From the NCBI GenBank assembly GCA_016719615.1, contig JADJYQ010000001.1:532501-596500 (forward strand): a stretch of DNA of 64,000 bases, written 5' to 3'. A program made the position numbers and the translations under genes. Source of the stretch: Saprospiraceae bacterium (GTDB lineage: Bacteria; Bacteroidota; Bacteroidia; Chitinophagales; Saprospiraceae). Positions 45,336-54,784 of this stretch are shown in pieces; positions within the stretch are counted from its first letter, which is position 1; each line of letters starts with the position of its first letter. The notes under the pieces were generated by a model, which ran no database searches, was not told the origin of the DNA, and saw nothing but the letters and a program-made list of their open reading frames with translations.

Positions 45336-45852
45336 TATACTTTGGACTTTTGGGGCGAAAGGTCTTTAATTCGGTTTCTACACTTTCACTCATACAAATA
45401 AACCATTCCGGAACATTTACAAAAAATCGGGTTAATAATTTGTCTCCAATCCTTTTTTCATGCGGGATGATATTATCAACAAGGCACACCAATTTTGATT
45501 TGTTATTTCCGCGGATGATTCGAAGCATAGTTCCCAGGCAAGGCGCCATAAATGGAATCCAATAGCGCGTAAGAACGATATCTGCGTTTTTATTTTTGAT
45601 TTCTTGACCAATGCGAAACCAATTCAATGGGTTAATAGCATTAATACACACTTGAATTTTGAGATCGACCGGCTTTGGAGTATTGCTATATTGGGTTTTA
45701 CCGGGAAACAGTAAATTGGGGTACTGCAATGAAAAGGTGTATATTTCTACATCCCAGGACAGGTTTTGAAATTCTCTGGCAAGTCGTTCATCAAAAGTGG
45801 CCAAGCCACCCCTGAGTGGATGTGCTGGCCCAATGATTATGATCCTGGGCAT
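45313..45852 (-). CDS. glycosyltransferase family 4, N-terminal part (frameshifted)
   Basis: Residues 1-170 form the acceptor-binding half of a GT4 enzyme: IIIIGPAHPLRGGLATFDER with the Gly-rich loop, VEIYTFSLQYPNLLFPGKTQ, DIVLTRYWIPFMAPCLG and CLVDNIIPHEKR. After TFRP the frame ends in a short unrelated tail (KYIDRSSFI). Joined to the downstream frame the enzyme would be about 384 residues, a normal GT4 size. It starts one base after the GT2 gene stop. Confidence 0.75.
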   Translation of the reverse strand: MPRIIIIGPAHPLRGGLATFDERLAREFQNLSWDVEIYTFSLQYPNLLFPGKTQYSNTPKPVDLKIQVCINAINPLNWFRIGQEIKNKNADIVLTRYWIPFMAPCLGTMLRIIRGNNKSKLVCLVDNIIPHEKRIGDKLLTRFFVNVPEWFICMSESVETELKTFRPKSPKYIDRSSFI

Positions 45853-45853
45853 T

Positions 45854-46801
45854 TTATTGTAAATGACGACTGATCAGATAATGATTTCGCTCACTGGCAT
45901 TGCGCGTTACGAGTTCAGCTAGAAATCCCGTGAAAAACATCTGTGAACCAATGATCATGCTTACAAGTGCAATAAAAAAAGCAGGCCGTTGTGTCATTCC
46001 GACTTGTCCAAATGCCAATTTTGTAATTGATAAATAAAATACAAAACAAAATCCAATGAAGAAACAAACCAATCCAAAAGAACCAAAGAAATGCATAGGT
46101 CTTTTGCCAAATTTACCAATAAATAAAATCGTTGCTAAATCGAGAAAACCATTGACAAAACGACTCATTCCAAATTTGCTGTATCCGTACTTTCGGGCTC
46201 TGTGTTGAACTACGCGTTCACCAATATTTCTAAAACCTGCTGATTTTGCAATGACCGGAATATAGCGATGCATTTCTCCATAAATTTCTATAGATTTAAT
46301 GACATTTGACCGGTAAGCTTTCAAACCACAATTCATATCATGTAATTTGACTCCGCTCATCCAACCAGAAACGGTATTGTAGAATTTAGAGGGAAGGTTT
46401 TTTGAAATTGCATTATCATACCTTACTTTTTTCCAACCGGAAACCAGATCGTATCCTTCTTTTGCAATCATCTCGTATAAACCAGGTATTTCTTCCGGAC
46501 TATCCTGAAGATCTGCATCCATCGTAATTACGACATTTCCATTGCTGTTTTGAAATCCAGTGTGAAGTGCAGCTGATTTACCATAGTTTCTTTGGAATTG
46601 TACGCCCTTAATATTTGGATTTATTTTATTTAATTTTTCAATGGCCTCCCACGTGCGATCTGTACTCCCGTCATCTATAAACCAAATCTCATAAGTCAAC
46701 GTTGTTTCGCTGATCACTTTGACGATCCAATCTGATAGTTCAGGGATGGATTCTTCCTCATTAAAGGCAGGAATGATAATCGATAAATCTAATTCTTTCA
46801 T
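45854..46801 (-). CDS. glycosyltransferase family 2 with C-terminal membrane helices
   Basis: A 315-residue GT-A enzyme: SIIIPAFNEEESIPELSDWI, FIDDGSTDRTWEAI, the metal-binding ITMDADLQDSPEEIP (DxD), and LHDMNCGLKAYRSNV. Two hydrophobic helices close the protein (LVCFFIGFCFVFYLSITKL; FFIALVSMIIGSQMFFTGFL). This is the DPM1/GtrB-like layout, which charges a polyprenyl phosphate with a sugar at the membrane. With the adjacent GT4, gmhA and gmhB it suggests assembly of a heptose-containing envelope glycan. Confidence 0.88.
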   Translation of the reverse strand: MKELDLSIIIPAFNEEESIPELSDWIVKVISETTLTYEIWFIDDGSTDRTWEAIEKLNKINPNIKGVQFQRNYGKSAALHTGFQNSNGNVVITMDADLQDSPEEIPGLYEMIAKEGYDLVSGWKKVRYDNAISKNLPSKFYNTVSGWMSGVKLHDMNCGLKAYRSNVIKSIEIYGEMHRYIPVIAKSAGFRNIGERVVQHRARKYGYSKFGMSRFVNGFLDLATILFIGKFGKRPMHFFGSFGLVCFFIGFCFVFYLSITKLAFGQVGMTQRPAFFIALVSMIIGSQMFFTGFLAELVTRNASERNHYLISRHLQ

Positions 46802-46839
46802 ATGGGAAGATTCAATTCCTTAAAACGTCAGATTGCAGA

Positions 46840-47373
46840 TCAGTATTTTGTGAAAATTTCAGATTGATCTTTTCTTTTCACGATGAGACCAATAATACAG
46901 GAAATAAGGAAGTAGAAAAAAATGGCACCGAAAAATACCAATACATATTGACCCGGGCTGGCAAAATCCTGTGTTTCCAATTTTTCAAGCTCAGCTTCAG
47001 TAGCAGCATCACCGAGCCATCCTCGCATGCGTTCAATCATTTTTACAGCTTCTTCCTTTTGTCTTTCCTGCAATCCTGGATCAATAAATTTATACATGAT
47101 CCATGTAAATGGAATACTCAATAAGCTGGAAATAATAGAAGTCAACCAAATTGGGGTCAGGGATTGTTTCCAGCTGATATAACCACCTAAATCATTGCGT
47201 TTTGACACACCAGATTGGTACATCATGTATAGTCCGAATAAAAATAGCAGAATATTTCCAGCTACATTTTCAATCATGCCAAACAAGTATAACACTAAAA
47301 TAGTGGCAATACTAATGCCTCCCCAGATCAATCCATTCTTGATGGCTGTTTTGTGATTTTCAAGATTAAACAT
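46840..47373 (-). CDS. DUF4199-like membrane protein
   Basis: A 177-residue protein with four membrane helices: KNGLIWGGISIATILVLYLF, NILLFLFGLYMMYQSG, LTSIISSLLSIPFTWIMYKF and YVLVFFGAIFFYFLISCIIG, with a charged loop of about 50 residues between the last two. The MMYQSGVSKRNDLGGYISWK phrase after helix 2 is characteristic of the DUF4199 family in Bacteroidota. The function is unknown. It often lies directly upstream of a GT2 of the dolichyl-phosphate-mannose-synthase type, as it does here. Confidence 0.78.
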   Translation of the reverse strand: MFNLENHKTAIKNGLIWGGISIATILVLYLFGMIENVAGNILLFLFGLYMMYQSGVSKRNDLGGYISWKQSLTPIWLTSIISSLLSIPFTWIMYKFIDPGLQERQKEEAVKMIERMRGWLGDAATEAELEKLETQDFASPGQYVLVFFGAIFFYFLISCIIGLIVKRKDQSEIFTKY

Positions 47374-47445
47374 AATTAAAAATTTTATAAATCCGTTAAA
47401 TGAAACTATGTATCTGTATTTTAAAACAGCTACACGAACCTAAAA

Positions 47446-48732
47446 TTATAATGAATGCGCAAATTCATTATAAAATTTTCCTTTGGTATAAACACCATGT
47501 ACCTTTCCTTTTAGATGATGTCCAATAAAGGGACTGTTTTTAGATATAGATTTAATCGATTTTTCTTCCATAATAAATTCAGCTTTCGGATCAAACCAAC
47601 TTAGATCACAGTAATTTCCAACTTCAATACTAGGATTAGGCAGATTAAAAATGGACGCTGTTGCATTTACCGTTTTATCAACCCACAAGTCAATTCCTAA
47701 TTCATCCAATAAATAGGTGCAGTAGGCGCTGAAACAAGTCTGGATACTGATGGCCCCAAATGCAGAAGATTGAAATTCCAGATCTTTACTTTCAGGATCC
47801 CAAGGATAATGATCGCTTATGATACAATCAATAGCACCTTCTTTTAATCCTTTTATTAAAGCTTTTCGATCTTCCTTGTTGCGCAATGGTGGACTTAATT
47901 TTAATTGAACATTAAAATCTAACAATGCTTCAGCGTCAAATATTAGATTGTATATTGATACGGAACTAAAAAGGTCTGAATTTTGTTTTTTTGCGTTTTT
48001 AATAATTTGTACAGATTCTGAACTTGACACTTTATGAATCAACAATCTGGATTGTGTATAATCCAACAAAGAAATATCCCGATGAATGTAAGAATTTTCT
48101 GCAAGAGATGGGATGCCCAAAAGCCCTAAAACAGTGCTTATGTTTCCTTCATGTATTTGTCCATGCCCGGCAATGGCTTTATCTAAACTTTGATTGATGA
48201 GTAAACATTGAGGTATGAGTTTGAGATAATCTAATGCGCGAATAAATAAGCCACTGTTTTGTATAGAGTTCGAGCCATCTGAAAAAGCTAAAGCACCGGC
48301 TTCATGCATCTGCAATATTTCTGCCATTTCTTCACCTTTGCAATTTTTACTGATCGCTCCAATTGGTATCAAACGAACCGGCAAATCTTTTGATCTGTTT
48401 AGAATAAAATTTACTTCAGATTTAGATTGGATGCAAGGTGAGGTATTTGGAAAAATGAAAAGTGTGGCATATCCCCCAATAGCAGCAGAATTGGCCAGAC
48501 TATCTAGGGTTTCACGGTGTTCATTTCCTGGTTCACCCGACAAGCAACCGAAATCAATCCATGCTTTTGATAAATAAGAATCCGGTTTGAATAATTCTAA
48601 TGTATTTTTAGTTTTTGCAATTTCGCTTTTGATGTCCTGGATCATTCCGTCTTTAACAAGAACATCTCTTGTTTTGTGATGATGTTTTCCTCCGGGATCG
48701 ATAATCCTAACTTTTTTAAACAAATACTCCAT
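47446..48732 (-). CDS. dihydroorotase-like amidohydrolase, metal site degenerate
   Basis: A 428-residue amidohydrolase-fold protein of the type I dihydroorotase family: VKDGMIQDI, NEHRETLDSLANSAAIGGYA, IHRDISLLDYTQSRLLIHKV and the late IISDHYPWDPESK. Active dihydroorotases carry an HxH pair in DxHxHLREPG; here this stretch reads IDFGCLSGEPGNEH, so both histidines are lost, while the later DHYPW motif keeps Asp. The protein may therefore be a non-catalytic partner of aspartate carbamoyltransferase (as PyrC' types are) or have changed metal use. It starts three bases before the BatA-like gene stop. Confidence 0.8.
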   Translation of the reverse strand: MEYLFKKVRIIDPGGKHHHKTRDVLVKDGMIQDIKSEIAKTKNTLELFKPDSYLSKAWIDFGCLSGEPGNEHRETLDSLANSAAIGGYATLFIFPNTSPCIQSKSEVNFILNRSKDLPVRLIPIGAISKNCKGEEMAEILQMHEAGALAFSDGSNSIQNSGLFIRALDYLKLIPQCLLINQSLDKAIAGHGQIHEGNISTVLGLLGIPSLAENSYIHRDISLLDYTQSRLLIHKVSSSESVQIIKNAKKQNSDLFSSVSIYNLIFDAEALLDFNVQLKLSPPLRNKEDRKALIKGLKEGAIDCIISDHYPWDPESKDLEFQSSAFGAISIQTCFSAYCTYLLDELGIDLWVDKTVNATASIFNLPNPSIEVGNYCDLSWFDPKAEFIMEEKSIKSISKNSPFIGHHLKGKVHGVYTKGKFYNEFAHSL

Positions 48733-48735
48733 ATG

Positions 48736-50763
48736 TTAACGAGACTTCCAAAAACGAAGCAATAATGATTCAATAAATATAAAAACTAATGATAAACAAA
48801 TTAACCACCACCAGATTGACAGTCCTGCTTGTTCGGCTTTAACCTGATTGTATAAATGGTCCGTTGATTCTGGTGTAATAATTGTAGCGACCGTACTATA
48901 TCTACTTTCCAATTCCTGAAAGGAAAGGCAAGTCAAATCGGATTCTCTGCGCGGATCATTAAATGCCAGACGTCCTAAAACCTGGTCTCCATTTTTTAGA
49001 TCGTAAATACCCGACTTCTTAACCTGGTCATAGAATTCAAGTATCATTTTAGTTCCAATCATTCTACTGGTAGGTATCAATTCTTCGGGTCCGCTCACCA
49101 CTAAGGCTTGATCTGCTTTTTCGGCATTTGCTTGAAAAGGCCATTCGACATATGGATCATTACCTAAATCATATGCATAAGCATTTCGAAGTTCCTGATT
49201 AAATGCGACCTTAAAAAGCAAAGGAATAAACAACTCTGCATTTGTACTTAGGTCATTTATTTCGGGAGCCAGGGGGCTGGCAGAATAATATATATAAGCG
49301 TTTTCAAGTTTATAGCGATTCAAATAAGCGCTTCCATCGCGATATAACATGACAGCGTCAGGAGGTAATCCTCCTTCAAATCGATAATTTCCCTGGGTGG
49401 TCGGAAGCTTAATATTATCTGAAATTCTTGTAAAAACGTCATTATAAACATCAGACTCAATATTGATTTTTCCTACCTGTCTGGTTTGAGTTTGATAAGG
49501 ACTTAATTTGGGTAGTTGTAAGCTTGTGTTTAATGCAGCATAAGCCTCAGTTGGCAACTGTTCGGCAGGAAAGATCAATAATTGCGTGCCTGCTTTGACC
49601 GCTTTTTTTATTTCCATTGCCAATCCAGTACTGATACTTGGAAGGTCGGATAGTATAATGAGTTTGTGATCTGCAAAGAGTTTGTAATCAATTTGATCAA
49701 CGGATAAGATTTTTAAATCAAAATAGGGTATAGAAGAAATGGCATTTTGTAAACTAATAGCTTGCTTTTCTTTTTGGAGTACTAAAATTTTATAACTCGT
49801 ATCTGTCAGACAAGTCATGAAATATTGATCATCAAATTGAATTGGATAATCTTTAATCTTAATATTTATTTTTTGCCAACCTGGTTTCAGTAGATTTACA
49901 GCGATCGAGTCCACTGCTTTTTGACCAGGTTCAATCCGGAGACTAGGTCCCGGATAATCCTGTCCATTTAAATTTAGGGTTGTGCGTAAACCTTCAATGA
50001 GATTTTCACCATGATTGGTAAGCTGGAAAATAATTTTATTCTGAATACCCGGAATCAGGACTGGAGACAAAAAATAAGCGGAGTCAATACTAAGGTTATT
50101 TTCGTAGATGCTTTGAAGTGCAATTAATTTTAATTTAAAATTTTTATCTAATATATTCGTATCAAGTTCACAATTAATTTTTTGAAAATCAGAAATGATG
50201 TATAATTCTCCTTCCTGAATTCCAGCGTTTTTAAAACATTGAAGCTGACGGCTTATAATTTTACTTAAAGTTTGAAAACTGGGACCTGTTTTAATTTCTT
50301 CAGCCAGTGTTATGGCTTCAGACTTTGAAACAATTCTTTGATGTTTGCCTTCAAAATCATTTGTTAAAATCTGGAATCTGTCGTTTTCAGAATGCGCATC
50401 GACAATTTCTTTAGCATTTTTAACTGCTTGTTGGATTAATTTCCCTTCTTTGGTTTCCGAATCCATTGACCAGCTATTGTCTATATAAATGCTCAGACTC
50501 TTGATAGATTTTTGAGAAGATATGCTTTTGAGTACCGGCTGGGCAAATGCAATGATGATCGCTGCCAGGGCTAACAATCTGGATAATAAGATCAGAAAAT
50601 TTCTAAGTTTATTGCGGGTAGCAGTTTCATCCACCAACTCTTGCAACAAATGTACATTGGTAAAGTATACTTTTTTATATCGTCTGAAGTAAAATAGGTG
50701 GATAGCGATAGGTACAGTCAGTAAGAGGAGAGCCCATAAAAATCCGGGAAAAACAAACTGCAT
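48736..50763 (-). CDS. BatA/vWA-domain membrane protein
   Basis: A 675-residue protein with the BatA-type N-terminus: a hydrophobic helix (FVFPGFLWALLLLTVPIAIHL), the FYFRRYKKVYFTNVHLL juxtamembrane segment and a second helix (LILLSRLLALAAIIIAFAQP). A von Willebrand A-like domain follows with a MIDAS-type DNSWSMDS. The middle part has CARDB-like strands, and a last helix (IWWWLICLSLVFIFIESLL) sits near the C-terminus with a short basic tail. Bat-like proteins act with MoxR ATPases at the envelope, but no moxR gene is in the window. It starts 65 bases after the T9SS gene. Confidence 0.78.
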   Translation of the reverse strand: MQFVFPGFLWALLLLTVPIAIHLFYFRRYKKVYFTNVHLLQELVDETATRNKLRNFLILLSRLLALAAIIIAFAQPVLKSISSQKSIKSLSIYIDNSWSMDSETKEGKLIQQAVKNAKEIVDAHSENDRFQILTNDFEGKHQRIVSKSEAITLAEEIKTGPSFQTLSKIISRQLQCFKNAGIQEGELYIISDFQKINCELDTNILDKNFKLKLIALQSIYENNLSIDSAYFLSPVLIPGIQNKIIFQLTNHGENLIEGLRTTLNLNGQDYPGPSLRIEPGQKAVDSIAVNLLKPGWQKINIKIKDYPIQFDDQYFMTCLTDTSYKILVLQKEKQAISLQNAISSIPYFDLKILSVDQIDYKLFADHKLIILSDLPSISTGLAMEIKKAVKAGTQLLIFPAEQLPTEAYAALNTSLQLPKLSPYQTQTRQVGKINIESDVYNDVFTRISDNIKLPTTQGNYRFEGGLPPDAVMLYRDGSAYLNRYKLENAYIYYSASPLAPEINDLSTNAELFIPLLFKVAFNQELRNAYAYDLGNDPYVEWPFQANAEKADQALVVSGPEELIPTSRMIGTKMILEFYDQVKKSGIYDLKNGDQVLGRLAFNDPRRESDLTCLSFQELESRYSTVATIITPESTDHLYNQVKAEQAGLSIWWWLICLSLVFIFIESLLLRFWKSR

Positions 50764-50828
50764 GTGATTGAAAGATAACTTTATGCAAAAGTAACTAAAA
50801 ATGTCTAGATTTTGGCAGTAGATGAGGC

Positions 50829-52355
50829 CTACTGCTGCTTCATTGGGAATATTTTAACCCTATCAAAATAATTCCCTGCATTGCTTAAGGCTACAACCGT
50901 ATAAATCCCGTTTGGATATCTGCTAAAATCAAATTCATAAGAACTTGAAGATTCTCCCATAAACAAATCCTGATGAATAAGGACACCCATAGGATCATAG
51001 ATCCGGATCGTAAATGGCAGCTCTTCCTGATTCCAGAGGGTATATACTTTTTGAGCTTGCAGGTATAGACTTGACCAATATGTTTTTAATTTATTGGATT
51101 GAGGTCCTGCTTTCAGATTTTTTAAGGAAGGAAGTGTTCGCTGCATAAACTCTATAGCGCCAAGATCTGTATGTAGGTCAAATTTTCTTGGATTTCCTTC
51201 AAAATCTATATCCGCAATTTTTTCATCAATGCCTGCATTTATGGCTGGACTATTACCTTTGAGCCTGAAATTATATTCGTTTTTTTCCATATCTATCAGC
51301 TCGAATTCTGGATCTGCAATAATATCGTTCTCACCTGATTCTTTTGATGAAAAATTATAGTACAGATTATTTTTAAATTGGGTATTTACGGAATTGAATA
51401 TTTTACCGGCAGGTTTTGCACTAGATGTAAAAAAAATATTATTGGCTGCCAATACATTCGTTGATTGCGATATTACTATTTCGGGCATTTCGCAGGAATC
51501 TTGTTGTGCATTTTTATAATGTGTATTGTTCATGATTAAAAACGCCACTCCATTCTCAATGGAAATACCACCGCCTCCATTGGTGTATAAAATGTTGTTG
51601 TAGATCAGCGCATGTTTTTGATCTGGCAGCAGACTTGACTTGCTGTATTCAAATTTGATGACCGGATTACAAACAGGCTGACTTGTTGTCTTTGAAATGC
51701 TGTTTTTTTCAAAAACATTTGATTGTATATAATTTCGATATGGTTGCGTGGATTGCGTTTCTACAGCTTTTGTAAATAAAACTACCGCAGCTGCTTTCGA
51801 ATCCCAAGCATTGTTATAAAATCGATTATAACTCAAAGTTATAAAGTCATAATTTTCTAAAGCTATCGCAGGTCCTTTAAAATTCTTAATAAAACAATTG
51901 TAAATTTTGATATGGCTTGCGGGTTCTTCATAAACGCCTTGAATCGCTATACCTGTTTGTAAGTTTGTTTCTGCATCATCGATCCAATCATTTTTTACAT
52001 CAAGAATCAATCCTTCAAAACTGATGTAATGTGATGACTTGACATGAATAACACCTTTGGAACCTGAATAAAGTACTGGTTTGTGGTTGAGGTAATTTTT
52101 ATAAACGATCCACTTTCCTTCGGTTCCATTACGGGTGACTTCAAAATTAAAGGCAGATTTGGCGTAATAATCACCTCTCATGATATGAACCGTATCACCA
52201 GGTCTCACTGCATCCTGTGCCTTTTCAAGCGTTTTAAAAGGGACAAACCAATGGTTTCCTTTATTCAGGTCATTTCCATTAGTGGAGACGTAAAAGCTTT
52301 TCGCAGTTGCTAAGCTCGAAAGTAAGCAAAAAAAGAGGCTATGTTTTATGCGCAT
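50829..52355 (-). CDS. T9SS-exported parallel beta-helix protein
   Basis: A 508-residue protein with a signal peptide (LFFCLLSSLATAKS) followed by the DUF1565/pectate-lyase-like opening (FYVSTNGNDLNKGNHWFVPF) and KTLEKAQDAVRPGDTVHI. Coiled repeats run to about residue 390 (ASHIKIYNCFIKNFKGPAIA, NVLAANNIFF, INAGIDEKIADID, GAIEF). The last 80 residues resemble a T9SS type A sorting domain (FTIRIYDPMGVLI, PNGIYTVVALSNAG). It is probably a secreted or surface glycan-binding or lyase-like protein; no catalytic residues are evident. Confidence 0.78.
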   Translation of the reverse strand: MRIKHSLFFCLLSSLATAKSFYVSTNGNDLNKGNHWFVPFKTLEKAQDAVRPGDTVHIMRGDYYAKSAFNFEVTRNGTEGKWIVYKNYLNHKPVLYSGSKGVIHVKSSHYISFEGLILDVKNDWIDDAETNLQTGIAIQGVYEEPASHIKIYNCFIKNFKGPAIALENYDFITLSYNRFYNNAWDSKAAAVVLFTKAVETQSTQPYRNYIQSNVFEKNSISKTTSQPVCNPVIKFEYSKSSLLPDQKHALIYNNILYTNGGGGISIENGVAFLIMNNTHYKNAQQDSCEMPEIVISQSTNVLAANNIFFTSSAKPAGKIFNSVNTQFKNNLYYNFSSKESGENDIIADPEFELIDMEKNEYNFRLKGNSPAINAGIDEKIADIDFEGNPRKFDLHTDLGAIEFMQRTLPSLKNLKAGPQSNKLKTYWSSLYLQAQKVYTLWNQEELPFTIRIYDPMGVLIHQDLFMGESSSSYEFDFSRYPNGIYTVVALSNAGNYFDRVKIFPMKQQ

Positions 52356-52509
52356 GAACTCAATGTTAATGGGACAAAGCTATCGTAAGATTCCTTTATT
52401 ATCTTGAATGCTGCTTGATTATTCGTTAATAATTTGTGAGGATTTTCAGAAGTCTTGTCCGATTAAAGAATTTGCATATTTCCGAATCTTAAAAATGTTC
52501 AATTGATTT

Positions 52510-54741
52510 TCAAGGTATTTGCACCAAATTAGGGTCTAAAAAAGTGTAGTCATTGATCAGATTCCTGTAATGCTGTGATTCAGTCAATGCATCCGGGTTA
52601 CCCACTAAAATGATTTGTTCTTTGGCTCTTGTGAGTGCAACATTCAGTTTTCGATCAGCACCCTGTTCAGTAATTGAACTAATTTGAGTTAATTGACTAG
52701 CATCCGTAATCACTGTTGAAAGGATGATAATATCTCTTGCACCTCCCTGGTATCTTTCGGCGGTGTCTACAGTTATTTGATTTGCCACCGGCAGCACGTG
52801 GGCATGTAACTGCTGTTTGATCAGGGCTATCTGGGCTCTGAACGGAGTGATTACACCCAGGCTCATTTCGTTCCAGTTCAATCCATTATCTCTATAAAGA
52901 TTGTAAATTGCCTGAACGAGCTTTGCAACCAATTCTGCTTCCAGGAAATTTGTTTTGGATCCAATGATATTTTCAGAAAAATTACTCGGTACAAACAGCG
53001 TTCTATGTTTGCTTAGCAATTTTTGAAATTCAGTGGACTTCAATTTGAACAAATCCTCATAATTTCTTTTTTGTCGTGCATTTAAGCCATCCGGCAGAAT
53101 GCTCAATTGTCCTTCATAAAACATTTTTGCCGGATACTCCATGATTTCCTGGTGCATTCTTCCCTGGAGTTCCAACATTGTAAATGCATCTACCCAATGT
53201 TGGGATTTGCATTGAAGGTATAAGCGTTCGAAAAAAGACATATTCAATTGAGTGATCATTAGTTTGCGTAAGCTATCGGCTTTAATTTTAGATTCGAGTT
53301 CAGTTTGTGCGCTTACCGCCGGTAATTGCATATGATCTCCTATGAGAATGAACCTTTTGAATTTTGTGAGTAAGCCCACCATTTGGACTTCCAATATTTG
53401 ACTTGCTTCATCAACGATCACGGTATCAAAACTTTTTAATTCAAACAGTTCTTTTTTACCTTGCATGCTGGCAATTGTGGCCACAAATATGGGTGTCGAA
53501 CGAATGAGTTCCAGGGTGTCGGCACGTCCTTTCAAGGATTTTATTTTTTCATCTAATAATTGAGTTTTGAATTTTTCCTGAACGCCATATCTTGAACCAA
53601 TTCTGATGTAATCTGTACCTGAATCTTTTTTAATCCAATCCAATACTTCGCATATTTCATCAACTGCCCGATTCGTATATGCTAACAATAAAATATTCTC
53701 ATTGCACTTATGAATCAGTGCATCTGCCAAAAATCGAATGACCATACTGGTTTTTCCTGAGCCGGGAGGGCCCCAAACGAGATAATATTCTTTTGCATTG
53801 AGAATTTTTTGGAGAATCGGCCTGATGGCCTGTGGCGTTTCCGGATGTAAATCGTAAATATCATTCTTTAATGATTCTGGTTTTTGAATACCAAGTAATA
53901 AATTTCTTTTATGTGGACTTGATTTTGCCCAATCGCATAAATTCTGATATTGGTATAAAAAAGATCTATCCAAAAAATCATGCTCAATGTTCCAATTGGC
54001 ATCTGCAGACCTAAGTTTTTCCGGAAATTGGCGCGTCCTTAATCGTATCCAGTATTTTCCAGATTGAATGTCAATCAGCGTCGCTTTAAAAATCTGTTCT
54101 TGTAACGCCGACGCTTGTCTATAAAGCACCAATGTGTCTCCGATTCTGAAATTTGCCAAATGAACTTCTGTTTCAGTTTCCTCTAAAATGAGGATAGGAT
54201 AGTCTTGCGGATCGCTAACAATTTCGATCATGCGCAAACCCGATAGCAGCATGTGTTGCTTTCTTTTTTCAGTAACTGATAACAACCAAAGGGATGCTAA
54301 TCCTTCAATGTATTGAGACTGTGCTCTTCCGGTTTTAGATATTAATTGTTCTCTGGCAATAAATCCTGTAAACTCTTTAAAGTAATCCTTTTCATGAGGC
54401 AGCAAAGTTTGATATATGGATAATAGCAATATTGCATCCCGCTTGGTATATGATTCCGCATGTGCAAAATGTTGGATCCCTAATTGATCCAGTATAAAAT
54501 TTTCAGATTTTGGATGAAATGCCATATGCAAATGCATCGCGATGAGTGCATTTCGAAGATCAATTAATTTTTCTTTCATTCCGGGCTCCATAGCTGTTTT
54601 GCGGAGCGATTGGGTAGACTGAGAAGAATATAACACATAAGCCTGAATCGAATGCGTGTTTTGGTAAACGGATTCGATCATTAAGTGATAAAGTAAGGTC
54701 TGCGCAAAATGTTCGGTATTTACACCAAACTTATTGGGCAT
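52510..54741 (-). CDS. DNA2/NAM7-type helicase part of a nuclease-helicase (frameshifted)
   Basis: The frame starts at MPNKFGVNTEHFAQTLL, which in the joined protein follows the nuclease core. The superfamily 1 helicase comes after about 300 residues: Walker A YYLVWGPPGSGKTSMVI, Walker B FDTVIVDEASQILEV, motif III LIGDHMQLPAVSAQTE, then LELQGRMHQEIMEYP, LGVITPFRAQ, VDTAERYQGGARDIIILSTV and LNVALTRAKEQIILVGNPDA. This is the UPF1-like/DNA2 layout. Joined to the upstream frame it would be a roughly 1100-residue nuclease-helicase, perhaps for DNA end processing or defence. Confidence 0.8.
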   Translation of the reverse strand: MPNKFGVNTEHFAQTLLYHLMIESVYQNTHSIQAYVLYSSQSTQSLRKTAMEPGMKEKLIDLRNALIAMHLHMAFHPKSENFILDQLGIQHFAHAESYTKRDAILLLSIYQTLLPHEKDYFKEFTGFIAREQLISKTGRAQSQYIEGLASLWLLSVTEKRKQHMLLSGLRMIEIVSDPQDYPILILEETETEVHLANFRIGDTLVLYRQASALQEQIFKATLIDIQSGKYWIRLRTRQFPEKLRSADANWNIEHDFLDRSFLYQYQNLCDWAKSSPHKRNLLLGIQKPESLKNDIYDLHPETPQAIRPILQKILNAKEYYLVWGPPGSGKTSMVIRFLADALIHKCNENILLLAYTNRAVDEICEVLDWIKKDSGTDYIRIGSRYGVQEKFKTQLLDEKIKSLKGRADTLELIRSTPIFVATIASMQGKKELFELKSFDTVIVDEASQILEVQMVGLLTKFKRFILIGDHMQLPAVSAQTELESKIKADSLRKLMITQLNMSFFERLYLQCKSQHWVDAFTMLELQGRMHQEIMEYPAKMFYEGQLSILPDGLNARQKRNYEDLFKLKSTEFQKLLSKHRTLFVPSNFSENIIGSKTNFLEAELVAKLVQAIYNLYRDNGLNWNEMSLGVITPFRAQIALIKQQLHAHVLPVANQITVDTAERYQGGARDIIILSTVITDASQLTQISSITEQGADRKLNVALTRAKEQIILVGNPDALTESQHYRNLINDYTFLDPNLVQIP

Positions 54742-54784
54742 ATAAGGTTTGCCACTTTTTAATTCGACAATAAGGGTATCAACA

